64,000 nucleotides of DNA from Nocardioides insulae DSM 17944 (GTDB taxonomy: Bacteria > Actinomycetota > Actinomycetes > Propionibacteriales > Nocardioidaceae), in NCBI RefSeq assembly GCF_000422825.1, contig NZ_AUGU01000013.1:496001-560000 (forward strand), given 5' to 3'. Made by a program: the position numbers and the translations under genes. Positions within the stretch are counted from its first letter, which is position 1; each line of letters starts with the position of its first letter. The notes below the pieces were generated by a model that saw nothing but the letters and a program-made list of their open reading frames with translations, did not search any database and had not been told where the DNA came from. Shown one piece after another: positions 17,520-26,139 of the stretch.

Positions 17520-18248
17520 ATGTCCGACCAGCCCACCCGGAGCCACCGGGCCCACACCCCCACCGCCGAGACCGCATCGGGTCCGCGGGTGGCGAGCGAC
17601 CCGATGGTCACCGATGGCGAGGCGACCCACGCGGTGGTGCTGCCGGTCAAGCCCCCGGCGGTCGGCAAGTCCCGCCTCCGCGGGCTCGGGGAGCAGACCA
17701 GGCGGGACCTGGCCGCCGCGTTCGCCCTGGACACCGCAGCGGCCGCACTGGAGAGCCGGCACGTCGGGGCCGTCCTGGTGATCACCGACGACGCCTTCTT
17801 CTCCGGCGAGCTCGCCGCTCTCGGGTGCGCGGCGATCCCCGACGGAGTGAGCGGTGACCTCAACGCCTCGCTGGCCCAGGGAGCCGCGGAGGCGGCCCGA
17901 CGCTGGCCACATTGGTCACCGGTCGCACTCTGCGCCGACCTGCCCGCGCTCCGTCCCGCCGACCTGGACCTCGCCCTCGCCGGAGCAGGCCCCTCCGCGG
18001 CGTACGTCGCCGACGCCGAGGGGCTCGGCACCACGCTCTTCACCGCGCCATTGGACCGGTTCGTCCCCCGGTTCGGCGCGGGCTCCGCCGCCGCTCACCA
18101 GCGCGCCGGCGCCCGCCCCATCCCGGGCGAACTGGCATCGTTGCGCCGCGACGTCGACGATCTGGACGCCCTCCGCGCCGCCGCCCCACTCGGCCTCGGT
18201 CCCCGCACCCTGCTGGCCGCGCTGCGTGCCGGTCTGGTGTTGGGGTGA
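17520..18248 (+). CDS. cofC: 2-phospho-L-lactate/phosphoenolpyruvate guanylyltransferase
   Basis: A 242-aa nucleotidyltransferase of the CofC/FbiD family, which activates phospholactate or PEP with GTP in coenzyme F420 synthesis. Visible motifs: AVVLPVKPPAVGKSRLRGL with the nucleotide-binding Lys/Arg, LVITDD, ALCADLPALRPADLD and the C-terminal DVDDLDALRAA. The ATG at 17520 gives a long unconserved 28-residue lead; MVTDGEATHAVVLP, 28 codons in, is the alternative start. It diverges from plsC. Its presence implies F420 use. The other F420 genes are not in the window. Confidence 0.9.
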   Translation: MSDQPTRSHRAHTPTAETASGPRVASDPMVTDGEATHAVVLPVKPPAVGKSRLRGLGEQTRRDLAAAFALDTAAAALESRHVGAVLVITDDAFFSGELAALGCAAIPDGVSGDLNASLAQGAAEAARRWPHWSPVALCADLPALRPADLDLALAGAGPSAAYVADAEGLGTTLFTAPLDRFVPRFGAGSAAAHQRAGARPIPGELASLRRDVDDLDALRAAAPLGLGPRTLLAALRAGLVLG

Positions 18249-18333
18249 CGTCGGCCGAACCCGTCGGGGTCGGTCAGCCGGGGTGCGCCGACGCGGCCGC
18301 GGCGACGTGGGCCGCACCCCAGCCGAGAGCGCG

Positions 18334-18927
18334 TCAGAGAGTGGCGGGCTTCCAGCTCGGACGGGTCGCCTCGTAGGTGGCGATGTCGTCGTCGTGGCTC
18401 AGCGTGATGCCGATGTCGTCGAGCCCCTCGAGCAGGCGCCAGCGGGTGTAGTCGTCGATGTCGAAGGAGTCCTCGACCGAACCGTCGTCGGTGGCGATGG
18501 TGCGCTGTTCCAGGTCGACGGTGATCCGCCCGCCCGGGTTGTCCTCGAGGTAGGTCCACAGGGCCTGGACGACCTTCTCGTCGACCTGGGCCGCGAGCAG
18601 GCCGGCCTTGCCGGAGTTGCCACGGAAGATGTCGCCGAAGCGGGAACTGATGACGACCTTGAACCCGTAGTTCTGCAGTGCCCAGACCGCGTGCTCGCGG
18701 GAGGAGCCGGTGCCGAAGTCGGGGCCGGTGACGAGCACCGAGCCGCCGTCGTACCGAGGCTGGTTGAGGACGAACTCCGGGTCGTTGCGCCAGGCGGCGA
18801 ACAGGCCGTCCTCGAACCCCGAGCGGGTCACCCGCTTGAGGTAGACGGCGGGGATGATCTGGTCGGTGTCGACGTTGCTCCGCTTCAGCGGTACGCCGAT
18901 GCCGGTGTGGGTGGTGAACTTGTCCAT
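18334..18927 (-). CDS. leuD: 3-isopropylmalate dehydratase small subunit
   Basis: Small subunit of the leucine-pathway isomerase that converts 2- to 3-isopropylmalate. 197 aa, normal length. It has [17 protein letters not shown] and the swivelling-domain signature [17 protein letters not shown]. It lies 49 bases downstream of leuC on the same strand; the two subunits form one enzyme. Confidence 0.97.
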   Translation of the reverse strand: MDKFTTHTGIGVPLKRSNVDTDQIIPAVYLKRVTRSGFEDGLFAAWRNDPEFVLNQPRYDGGSVLVTGPDFGTGSSREHAVWALQNYGFKVVISSRFGDIFRGNSGKAGLLAAQVDEKVVQALWTYLEDNPGGRITVDLEQRTIATDDGSVEDSFDIDDYTRWRLLEGLDDIGITLSHDDDIATYEATRPSWKPATL

Positions 18928-18976
18928 CAGGGAACCTTTCGCAGGCTCGGTCGCGCGCCGGCGCGTCCGGGGAGTG

Positions 18977-20389
18977 TCAGACGGCGGCGGGGACGAGGTC
19001 GGCCGGGGAGGACAGGGTGCCGCGTACGGCGGTCGCGGCGGCCACCTGGGGCGACACCAGATGGGTGCGCGCCCCCTTGCCCTGCCGGCCCTCGAAGTTC
19101 CGGTTGGAGGTGGAGGCCGAACGCTCGCCCGGACCCAGGATGTCGGGGTTCATGCCCAGGCACATCGAGCACCCGGCGCCGCGCCATTCTGCGCCGGCGT
19201 CCTTGAAGACGACGTCGAGGCCCTCGTCCTCGGCCTGGAGCCTGACCCGGGCCGAGCCGGGCACCACGAGCAGGCGGGTGTCCGCGGCGACGTGGTGGCC
19301 ACGGATCACCTCCGCCGCCGCGCGGAGGTCCTCGATCCGGCCGTTGGTGCACGAGCCCAGGAAGACCGTGTCGACCTTGATGTCGCGCATCGGGGTGCCG
19401 GCCTCGAGGCCCATGTAGGTGAGCGCCTTCTCGGCCGCGGCCCGCGCGGACTCGTCCGCGAAGTCGGACGGCGAGGGCACCGACGCACCCAACTGCACAC
19501 CCTGACCCGGGTTGGTGCCCCAGGTGACGAACGGGGTGATCTCCGAGGCGTCCACCTCGATCTCCCGGTCGAAGACGGCGTCGTCGTCGGTGACCAGGGT
19601 CTTCCAGTGCGCGACGGCGGCGTCCCAGTCGGCCCCCTGCGGCGCGTTCGGCCGGCCCTGGATGTAGTCGAAGGTGGTCTGGTCGGGGGCGATCATCCCG
19701 GCCTTGGCGCCCCATTCGATGCTCATGTTGCACACGGTCATCCGGGCTTCCATGGACAGCTCGCGGATCGCCTGACCGCGGTACTCGACGATGTAGCCCT
19801 GGCCGCCGCCGGTGCCGGTCTTGGCGATGATGGTGAGGATGAGATCCTTGGCCGAGACCCCTTCGGGGAGGGAGCCGTTGACCGTGACCGCCATCGTCTT
19901 CAGCGGCGACTGCGGCAGCGTCTGGGTGGCGAGCACGTGCTCCACCTCGGAGGTGCCGATGCCGAACGCGATCGCACCGAACGCGCCGTGGGTGGAGGTG
20001 TGCGAGTCGCCGCACACGATCGTCATGCCGGGCTGGGTCAGACCCAACTGGGGGCCCACGACGTGCACGATGCCCTGCTCGATGTCACCGAGCGGGTGCA
20101 GGCGTACGCCGAACTCCTCGGTGTTCTTGCGCAGCGTCTCGACCTGGGTGCGGCTCACCGGGTCGGCGATCGGCTTGTCCCAGTCGACCGTGGGCACGTT
20201 GTGGTCCTCGGTGGCCAGGGTGAGATCGGGGCGGCGCACCTGGCGACCGGCCAGCCGGAGGCCGTCGAACGCCTGCGGACTCGTGACCTCGTGGACGAGG
20301 TGGAGGTCGATGAAGAGGAGGTCGGGCTCTCCCGTGGTCGACCGGACGACGTGCTCGTCCCACACCTTCTCCGACAGGGTCTTACCCAT
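18977..20389 (-). CDS. leuC: 3-isopropylmalate dehydratase large subunit
   Basis: Large, iron-sulfur-containing subunit of isopropylmalate isomerase, 470 aa. It shows [21 protein letters not shown], the cluster cysteines in FLGSCTNGR and [13 protein letters not shown], and the aconitase-fold segment [19 protein letters not shown]. An AAGGAG lies before the ATG. The leuCD operon is divergent from an IclR-family regulator, as in most actinobacteria. Confidence 0.97.
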   Translation of the reverse strand: MGKTLSEKVWDEHVVRSTTGEPDLLFIDLHLVHEVTSPQAFDGLRLAGRQVRRPDLTLATEDHNVPTVDWDKPIADPVSRTQVETLRKNTEEFGVRLHPLGDIEQGIVHVVGPQLGLTQPGMTIVCGDSHTSTHGAFGAIAFGIGTSEVEHVLATQTLPQSPLKTMAVTVNGSLPEGVSAKDLILTIIAKTGTGGGQGYIVEYRGQAIRELSMEARMTVCNMSIEWGAKAGMIAPDQTTFDYIQGRPNAPQGADWDAAVAHWKTLVTDDDAVFDREIEVDASEITPFVTWGTNPGQGVQLGASVPSPSDFADESARAAAEKALTYMGLEAGTPMRDIKVDTVFLGSCTNGRIEDLRAAAEVIRGHHVAADTRLLVVPGSARVRLQAEDEGLDVVFKDAGAEWRGAGCSMCLGMNPDILGPGERSASTSNRNFEGRQGKGARTHLVSPQVAAATAVRGTLSSPADLVPAAV

Positions 20390-20468
20390 CTTTGGACTCT
20401 CCTTCGAGTCGGCCCCGGCGAGGCCTCACCTGATGATGAGCCGATCTCTCGACCGTGCTCCTGACTAC

Positions 20469-20514
20469 GTCTCAGAGTCTAGCCCTTGCATCCCAGCAAG
20501 TGAGACATTAGTCT
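20469..20514. promoter_or_regulatory. leuC/IclR divergent operator and leaderless promoter
   Basis: Perfect arms GTCTCA (20469-20474) and TGAGAC (20501-20506) are separated by 26 bases. TAGTCT (20509-20514) stands six bases before the IclR ATG, with no Shine-Dalgarno, so the regulator is probably leaderless. The dyad fits binding by the adjacent NdgR/LtbR-type regulator; this is inference. Confidence 0.55.
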
Positions 20515-20520
20515 TGGCAT

Positions 20521-21243
20521 ATGGACAACTCCAGCGGCGTCGGCGTCCTCGACAAGGCCGCCCTCGTGCTCACCGCCCTCGAATCGGGTCCCGCGACCCT
20601 CGCTGGCCTCGTCGCCGGCACCGGGTTGGCGCGCCCCACCGCACACCGTCTCGCCGTCGCCCTGGAGCACCACCGTCTGGTCGCCCGCGACATGCAGGGC
20701 CGGTTCGTGCTGGGGCCGCGGCTCGCCGAGTTGTCCGCGGCGGCCGGTGAGGACCGCCTGCTCGCCACCGCCGGCCCGGTGTTGGCCCGCCTGCGGGACA
20801 TCACCGGCGAGTCCGCTCAACTGTGGCGCCGCCAGGGCGACCACCGCGTGTGTGTCGCCGCCGCCGAGCGCCCCTCCGGCCTGCGCGACACCATCCCCGT
20901 CGGCTCCCAGGTCTCCATGCGGGCCGGTTCGGCCGCCCAGGTGCTGCTCGCCTGGGAGGACCCGGATCGTCTCCACCGCGGCCTGCAGAACGCCGCCTTC
21001 TCCGCCGCCGCCCTCTCCGGCATCCGCCGCCGGAGCTGGGCGCAGTCCATCGGAGAGCGCGAGGCCGGCGTCGCCTCGGTCTCCGCGCCGGTGAAGTCGC
21101 CCGGCGGCAAGGTGATCGCCGCCGTCTCCGTCTCGGGCCCCCTCGAGCGGCTCACCCGCCAGCCCGGCCGCATGCACGCCCCCGCCGTCCTCGCCGCCGC
21201 CGAACGCCTCTCGGAGTCCCTGCGCCGAGCCGCCGCGGAGTGA
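20521..21243 (+). CDS. IclR-family regulator of leuCD (NdgR/LtbR/AreB type)
   Basis: A 240-aa IclR-family protein. It has an N-terminal winged helix (LAGLVAGTGLARPTAHRLAVAL) and a C-terminal ligand domain containing SMRAGSAAQVLLAWED and GVASVSAPVKSPGGKVIAAVSVSGP. Orthologues divergent from leuCD in Streptomyces, Corynebacterium and Amycolatopsis control leucine biosynthesis and often other amino-acid genes. The starting ATG is six bases from a TAGTCT box. Confidence 0.88.
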   Translation: MDNSSGVGVLDKAALVLTALESGPATLAGLVAGTGLARPTAHRLAVALEHHRLVARDMQGRFVLGPRLAELSAAAGEDRLLATAGPVLARLRDITGESAQLWRRQGDHRVCVAAAERPSGLRDTIPVGSQVSMRAGSAAQVLLAWEDPDRLHRGLQNAAFSAAALSGIRRRSWAQSIGEREAGVASVSAPVKSPGGKVIAAVSVSGPLERLTRQPGRMHAPAVLAAAERLSESLRRAAAE

Positions 21244-21287
21244 GTTCCGTACGCCCGGGCTGGACCCTCCCTCATTCCCCGCCGGGA

Positions 21288-21347
21288 TAGTCCGGGACGC
21301 AAAGCATCACTCCTGGGCGGGTTGGGCGGGCTTTTCGTCCCGGACTA
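21288..21347. terminator. Inverted repeat between the convergent IclR gene and response regulator
   Basis: Perfect 12-bp arms TAGTCCGGGACG (21288-21299) and CGTCCCGGACTA (21336-21347) around a 36-base loop containing CTTTT. It lies between convergent stops and is probably a bidirectional terminator, although the loop is long. Confidence 0.6.
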
Positions 21348-21359
21348 CCCGCAGCATCC

Positions 21360-22031
21360 TCACTCGCCCGGCACCACCAGTCCCGACTCGTAGGCGACGA
21401 CGACCGCCTGCGCCCGGTCGCGCAGATCGAGCTTGGTGAGCACCCGGCTGACGTGGGTCTTCACGGTCTGCTCGGCCAGGAACAGTGCCTTCGCGATGTC
21501 CGCGTTGGACCGACCACGGGCGACCAGCGTGAGCACCTCGGTCTCGCGCTCGGTCAACACCTTGAGCCGCAGCGCTGCCTCGCCACGCGCGACCGGGCGC
21601 TGCCGGGCGAAGTCAGCGATGAGGCGGCGCGTCACGGAGGGGGCGAGCAGCGCGTCGCCGGCCGCCACGACGCGCACCGCCGCGATCAGGTCGGCCGGCG
21701 GCGCGTCCTTCAGCAGGAAGCCGCTCGCGCCGGCCCGGAGCGCCTCGTAGACGTAGTCGTCGACGTCGAAGGTCGTGAGCATCAGGACGCGCGGCCGGTG
21801 CATCACCCCGGGCGGAGGAGAGAGCAGCTGGCGGGTCGCCTCGAGCCCGTCCATCTCCGGCATGCGGACATCCATCAGCACGACATCGGGATGGGTACGC
21901 CGGCTCAGCGCCACGCCCTGCGCGCCGTCCGGGGCGTCACCCGCCACCTCGATGTCGCTCTGGGCGGCCAGCAGGGCAGCGAAGCCGGCCCGGACCATGG
22001 CCTGGTCGTCGACGATGATCACGCGGATCAT
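21360..22031 (-). CDS. NarL/LuxR-family response regulator (DesR-like)
   Basis: A 223-aa regulator: receiver domain with IIVDDQAMVRAGF, the phospho-accepting Asp in VVLMDVRMPEMDG, the Lys in FLLKDAPP, and a C-terminal LuxR helix-turn-helix (LTERETEVLTLVARGRSNADIAKALFL split around two helices). The ATG at 22031 overlaps the kinase stop by four bases, so they are coupled. The divergent operon and the desaturase at 26140 are its probable targets, by analogy with Bacillus DesKR; that link is inferred from context and shared promoters. Confidence 0.92.
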   Translation of the reverse strand: MIRVIIVDDQAMVRAGFAALLAAQSDIEVAGDAPDGAQGVALSRRTHPDVVLMDVRMPEMDGLEATRQLLSPPPGVMHRPRVLMLTTFDVDDYVYEALRAGASGFLLKDAPPADLIAAVRVVAAGDALLAPSVTRRLIADFARQRPVARGEAALRLKVLTERETEVLTLVARGRSNADIAKALFLAEQTVKTHVSRVLTKLDLRDRAQAVVVAYESGLVVPGE

Positions 22032-23257
22032 GGCGTGCTCTTCCTTCCGGTCACGCGGAGTCGGGCCGCCACCCGGAAGCCGCCGTCGGGCAGCGGCCCC
22101 GCGTCGAGCGTGCCACCCTCGAGCCGGGCCCGCTCCCGCATACCGACCAGCCCGTGCCCGGTGCCGACCTCCTCGAGCGGCGCAGCCGGCGGACCGGGCG
22201 CAGGTCCGTTGACGACGAGCAGCGTGACCCACCCGCCGTCCTCGCCGTCGCCTGCGGTGACCGAGACTCGCGTCGGGGCACCTGGTGCGTGCCGCACGAC
22301 GTTCGCGAGCGCCTCCTGGACGATGCGGTACGCCGCCAGTCCCACGCTCTCGGGCACCGCGGCCTCGCAGGGGCTGTAATCCACCGGAACACCCGCCCGG
22401 ACCGTCGCCTCCACCAGGTGGCCGATCCGGGTGAGATCGGGCTGGGGCGCGAGCTCACCGTGCGTGTCCTCGTTGCGCAGCACGCCGAGGAGTCGTCGCA
22501 TCTCGGCGAGCGACTCTCGCGCGGCCGCGGCGATGGAGGCGAACTCCTCCTGCACGTCCGGGGCCACCCCGTCGAGGCGGTACGGCGCGGTGTCCGCCTG
22601 CACCGTGATGACCGACATGTGGTGCGCCACCACATCGTGCAGCTCGCGGGCGATGCGGGCGCGTTCCTCCAGCAGGGTGCGCCGGGCACGCTCGGCCTCG
22701 CTGATGGTCTCCTGCTCGGCCAGCTTGCGTTGCGCGTCGTACCGCTCGCGGAGTGCTCCTCCGAGCAGCAGCGCCACCCCGCTGAGGACGGTGATGAGCG
22801 GGTTCGCACCGTCCGTGTCCTCCGGCGCGAGGAGCCCGAGGGTGGCGTTCGCGCCGGCCGTGATCAGCCACACCAGCACGAGGGTGCGGCGCGGCTCGCG
22901 CAGGCCGAGGGCGAGGCAGAGGGCGACGTACCCGACGATCTCCATCGGCGGGAAGGGCCAGACCACCCCGTCCTGTTCGACGGTGAGCAGGGCCAGCGCG
23001 CCCACGATGTCGGCGCCGAAGATCACGTACCAGGCCTGGAGCGGGCGGAGGACCGCGAGCAGCAGGGGTGCCGTCTGCGCCACCGCCAGCGCGTTCGCGA
23101 CGCCGCTGTTCAGTCCCCAGTCGCGGAGCACGTGACTGGTGGTGGGCAGCAGGACGACACACAGCACGAACGCCACCGCCCACGGCAGCAGCTGGATCCA
23201 CCGCTCCGAGACACCCGCGAACAGGGCCCGCGTACGTATCCTCTCCACCGGCGTCAT
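22028..23257 (-). CDS. Sensor histidine kinase, HisKA_3 type (DesK-like)
   Basis: A 409-aa membrane kinase. About six hydrophobic segments fill the first half; the phospho-acceptor His is in ARIARELHDVVAHHMSVI, followed by an HATPase domain with QEALANVVRHAPGAP and GHGLVGMRERARL. The multi-pass sensor with no large extracellular loop fits membrane-state sensing like DesK. The ATG at 23257 has no Shine-Dalgarno but TAGGCT exactly seven bases before it, so it is probably leaderless; in-frame sequence further upstream is not kinase-like. Confidence 0.9.
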   Translation of the reverse strand: MTPVERIRTRALFAGVSERWIQLLPWAVAFVLCVVLLPTTSHVLRDWGLNSGVANALAVAQTAPLLLAVLRPLQAWYVIFGADIVGALALLTVEQDGVVWPFPPMEIVGYVALCLALGLREPRRTLVLVWLITAGANATLGLLAPEDTDGANPLITVLSGVALLLGGALRERYDAQRKLAEQETISEAERARRTLLEERARIARELHDVVAHHMSVITVQADTAPYRLDGVAPDVQEEFASIAAAARESLAEMRRLLGVLRNEDTHGELAPQPDLTRIGHLVEATVRAGVPVDYSPCEAAVPESVGLAAYRIVQEALANVVRHAPGAPTRVSVTAGDGEDGGWVTLLVVNGPAPGPPAAPLEEVGTGHGLVGMRERARLEGGTLDAGPLPDGGFRVAARLRVTGRKSTP

Positions 23258-23320
23258 GGTCGGCAGCCTAGGCGCGCGGGCGACCGGAGCGCGTCGTACG
23301 CCGGGGGTGTTCGGGCGGCC

Positions 23321-23401
23321 TGAGGTAGTACGCCGGTAGGGGTGCGGAACGGCACTCGGGAGTGACGCGGGCCGCGAGACCTGCTCCTTAGCGTCCCGGT
23401 C
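23321..23401 (+). promoter_or_regulatory. Leaderless promoter of the hydrolase-ABC operon, copy 1
   Basis: TAGCGT (23389-23394) lies seven bases before the ATG at 23402. From CTCGGGAGTGACGCG onward the sequence closely matches the region before the desaturase at 26140. GGTAGGGG (23335-23342) matches half of the palindrome found there. GTACGCCGG occurs twice, at 23296 and 23328, 32 bases apart. Confidence 0.6.
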
Positions 23402-24238
23402 ATGACCACTTCGACACTGCCGCCTCGTGGCGATCGACCGCTCCGATACCGCCTGCTCGAGACCGAGGGTCGTCGCCTCCTTGCCTGTGACCCTCCCGGT
23501 GGCACGCGGGTCGTGGAGGCACTCGGCGAGGTCGCCCTCGCCGACCACATCGCGATCCTCGTGCCGGGCAACGGCCACCACCTGGGGAACTACTTCACCG
23601 AGCGTGGACCGGTAGCCCCCCGCGCCCGGGGCGAACTGCTGCTGCGAACGATGCAGGCCCTCGCCCCCGGCAGTCGCGTGGCCGTCGTGGTGTGGGTGGG
23701 CTATCACGCGCCCCGGGGGCTGGCCGCCGCGGTGTCCAACGGCCCGGCCCGGGCCGGAGCGGCTGACCTGGCCGAGCTCACCCGGGTACTACCGCGCGCC
23801 GCCCACCTCACCCTGATCGGCCACAGCTACGGCAGCACGGTCTGCGGGCTCGCCCTCGCCGCGGGCCGCGCCCAGGACTGCGTGGCGCTGGGGAGTCCCG
23901 GGATGGGCGTCTGGCGGCGCCACGAGCTCGGGACAGCTACCCGGCTGTGGGCGGCGCAGGCCGACTCCGACTGGATCCGGTTGTTCCCCCGCGGCAGGTT
24001 CCGCCGGATCGGGCTCGGTCGCGCTCCCCTGCACCCCGCACTGGGCGCCACCCGGTTCGGCACCGGCGATGTCACCGGTCACTGCGGCTATTACGCGGAG
24101 CACAGCGAGTCGCTGCGCAACATCACCCGCATCGCCGTGGGTCGCTACGACGAGGTGACCGCGCCCGGAACGTCTGCGGTCATCCCGCTCCCGCGGCACA
24201 CGCGGCTCGGCGCCGACACGGAGGTGGCCGCCGCATGA
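23402..24238 (+). CDS. Alpha/beta hydrolase (DUF1023/PF06259-like)
   Basis: A 278-aa alpha/beta-hydrolase fold protein typical of actinobacteria. The nucleophile elbow is GHSYGS (serine in HLTLIGHSYGSTVCGLAL); VALGSPGMGV and the late His in GHCGYY are consistent with the family. VPGNGHHLGNYFTERG supplies the oxyanion region. No signal peptide is seen. Substrate is unknown; position upstream of an ABC exporter and under the same promoter type as a desaturase suggests lipid or membrane stress. The start overlaps nothing upstream and is probably leaderless; the end overlaps the ABC gene by four bases. Confidence 0.82.
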   Translation: MTTSTLPPRGDRPLRYRLLETEGRRLLACDPPGGTRVVEALGEVALADHIAILVPGNGHHLGNYFTERGPVAPRARGELLLRTMQALAPGSRVAVVVWVGYHAPRGLAAAVSNGPARAGAADLAELTRVLPRAAHLTLIGHSYGSTVCGLALAAGRAQDCVALGSPGMGVWRRHELGTATRLWAAQADSDWIRLFPRGRFRRIGLGRAPLHPALGATRFGTGDVTGHCGYYAEHSESLRNITRIAVGRYDEVTAPGTSAVIPLPRHTRLGADTEVAAA

Positions 24239-25209
24239 GCACCGATCGCCGCGACGCAGCCATCCTCGCCGAGGGCGTCCGCAAGCACTATCCCGGCCGC
24301 GGTGCCGCCCTGGACGGCCTCGACCTGGCCGTCGCCCCCGGCACCGTGCACGGGCTGCTCGGGCCCAACGGGGCGGGCAAGACCACCGCCGTACGGATCC
24401 TGGCCACGCTGGTCCGCCTCGACGGCGGCAGCGCGCGGGTCGCGGGATGCGATGTGGCCAGTGATCCTGCCCGGGTACGCGCCCGCATCGGCCTCGCTGG
24501 CCAGCACGCCGCCTTGGACGAGGTCCTGAGCGGCAGGCAGAACCTGGAGATGTTCGCCCGGCTGCACCACCTCCGCGCCCGCGCGGCGCGGCGGCGCGCG
24601 GGGGCGCTGCTGGAGCGTTTCGATCTGGAGGCCGCCGCCGATCGCCCGGTCCGGAACTACTCCGGCGGCATGCGCCGCCGGCTCGACCTGGCGGTCAGCC
24701 TGATCCGGGGTGCGGACGTGCTCTTCCTCGACGAACCGTCCACCGGCCTGGATCCGCGCAGTCGCAACGAGGTGTGGAACGCGGTCCGCGAGCTGGCCGC
24801 GTCGGGCACCACCGTGCTGCTCACCACCCAGTACCTCGAGGAGGCCGACCGGCTGTGCTCGCGGATCTCGCTGATGGACCGAGGCCGGGTGGTAGCGGAG
24901 GGCTCTCCCTCGGAGCTGAAGGCACGCGTCGGCGGCAGCCGGCTCGAGGTCGCGGTACCCGCGGGACGGGACCTCGCGGCGGCGGCCGGCTCGATCTCCG
25001 CCGCGCTCTGTGCCGCCCCCGAGATCGACCCGGCCGCTCGCCGGATCTCCGCGCCGGTGCGCGGCGGGGTCGGAGCACTCGGCCGCCTGGCCCGCACCCT
25101 CGACGAGGCCGGGCTGCAGGCCGACGACGTCTCCCTGCGCCGCCCCGACCTGGACGACGTGTTCCTCCGCCTGACCGCCGGGCCGATCCGTGAGGGGAAG
25201 GGGCGATGA
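24235..25209 (+). CDS. ABC transporter ATP-binding protein (DrrA-like exporter)
   Basis: A 324-aa ATPase with Walker A LLGPNGAGKTTAVRIL, the ABC signature NYSGGMRRRLDLAVSL, Walker B VLFLDEPSTGLDP and the H/Q region TTQYLEEADRLC. The extended C-terminal domain is like daunorubicin-resistance (DrrA) family exporters. ATGA overlap couples it to the hydrolase before it and to the permease after it. Exported substrate is unknown. Confidence 0.93.
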   Translation: MSTDRRDAAILAEGVRKHYPGRGAALDGLDLAVAPGTVHGLLGPNGAGKTTAVRILATLVRLDGGSARVAGCDVASDPARVRARIGLAGQHAALDEVLSGRQNLEMFARLHHLRARAARRRAGALLERFDLEAAADRPVRNYSGGMRRRLDLAVSLIRGADVLFLDEPSTGLDPRSRNEVWNAVRELAASGTTVLLTTQYLEEADRLCSRISLMDRGRVVAEGSPSELKARVGGSRLEVAVPAGRDLAAAAGSISAALCAAPEIDPAARRISAPVRGGVGALGRLARTLDEAGLQADDVSLRRPDLDDVFLRLTAGPIREGKGR

Positions 25210-26039
25210 GCGCGCCGACCGTCGTAGCCGCCTCCCGCAGCTCGCGCCTCGCCTGGGCCGCGGCCGACACCTGGGTGGTGGCTCGGCGCCACCTGTGGCA
25301 CCTGCTCCGGCGCCCCGATGAGTTGCTGGGCACCCTCATGATCCCCGTGCTGGCCGTGGCCATGTTCGGGTTCGTCTTCGGCGACGCCCTCGGGGCGGCG
25401 ATGGCCGTGCCCGGGACCGAGTATCGCGAGTTCCTCCTGCCGGGACTCTTCGCGCTCACCATGGCCTTCGGCATCGGCAACACCACCATCGCCACGGCCG
25501 CCGATGTCCGTGGCGGAGTCCTCGACCGGATGCGGTCGCTGCCCATGTCTCCCGTCGCGTTCCTGGCCGGTCGGTCGCTGGCTGACGTCCTCGTCGCGCT
25601 GGTGGAGTTGGCCATCCTGATGGGGCTCGGCGTGCTGTTCGGATGGCAGTGGCACAGTGGCCCCGGCCCGGTGCTCGCGGCCCTGGCACTACTGATCCTG
25701 CTGCGCGCGGCCTGCTCCTGGGTCGGCATCCTGCTGGGGCTGCTGGTCAGCGGCCCCGAGGCCGCGATGAAGTACTTCGCGCTGGTCTTCCCGCTGGCGA
25801 TGGTGGCCGACACCGTCGTACCCACCCATCTCATGCCCGGCTGGCTGGCCGGCCCCGCAGGCTGGAACCCGCTGTCGGCCACCGTGGTCGCGATCCGCGA
25901 TCTGTTCGGCAACCCCGCCGGCCCGTCGGCGTCGTGGGTGGCCGACCACGCGGTACCCATGGCCGTGGCGTGGCCGCTGGCGATCACGGCGCTATGCCTC
26001 CCGCTCGCCCTGGCCCGACTCCGCGGGCTGGCGCGGTGA
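25206..26039 (+). CDS. ABC-2 type transporter permease
   Basis: A 277-aa integral membrane protein with about six hydrophobic segments, of the DrrB/ABC-2 family. It has MIPVLAVAMFGFVFGDALG, then the EYREFLLPGLFALTMAFG region typical of this family. It overlaps the ATPase gene by four bases and completes the exporter. Substrate unknown. Confidence 0.92.
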   Translation: MSAPTVVAASRSSRLAWAAADTWVVARRHLWHLLRRPDELLGTLMIPVLAVAMFGFVFGDALGAAMAVPGTEYREFLLPGLFALTMAFGIGNTTIATAADVRGGVLDRMRSLPMSPVAFLAGRSLADVLVALVELAILMGLGVLFGWQWHSGPGPVLAALALLILLRAACSWVGILLGLLVSGPEAAMKYFALVFPLAMVADTVVPTHLMPGWLAGPAGWNPLSATVVAIRDLFGNPAGPSASWVADHAVPMAVAWPLAITALCLPLALARLRGLAR

Positions 26040-26063
26040 ACCGCCGTCGGTGCGGCGGTCGGT

Positions 26064-26139
26064 CCCCTACCCGGGTAGGGGGTCGGATGGCTCTCGGGAG
26101 TGACGCGCCCGGGCGAACCTGCTCCCTAGCGTCCCGGCC
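26064..26139 (+). promoter_or_regulatory. Desaturase promoter, copy 2, with perfect 18-bp palindrome
   Basis: CCCCTACCCGGGTAGGGG (26064-26081) is a perfect palindrome. It is followed by CTCGGGAGTGACGCG and CCTAGCGTCCCGGCC as in the copy at 23321-23401; TAGCGT is seven bases before the ATG at 26140. The palindrome is a strong candidate operator for the nearby response regulator; a partial version (TAC, three bases, GGTAGGGG) occurs at the first promoter at the same distance. Confidence 0.65.
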
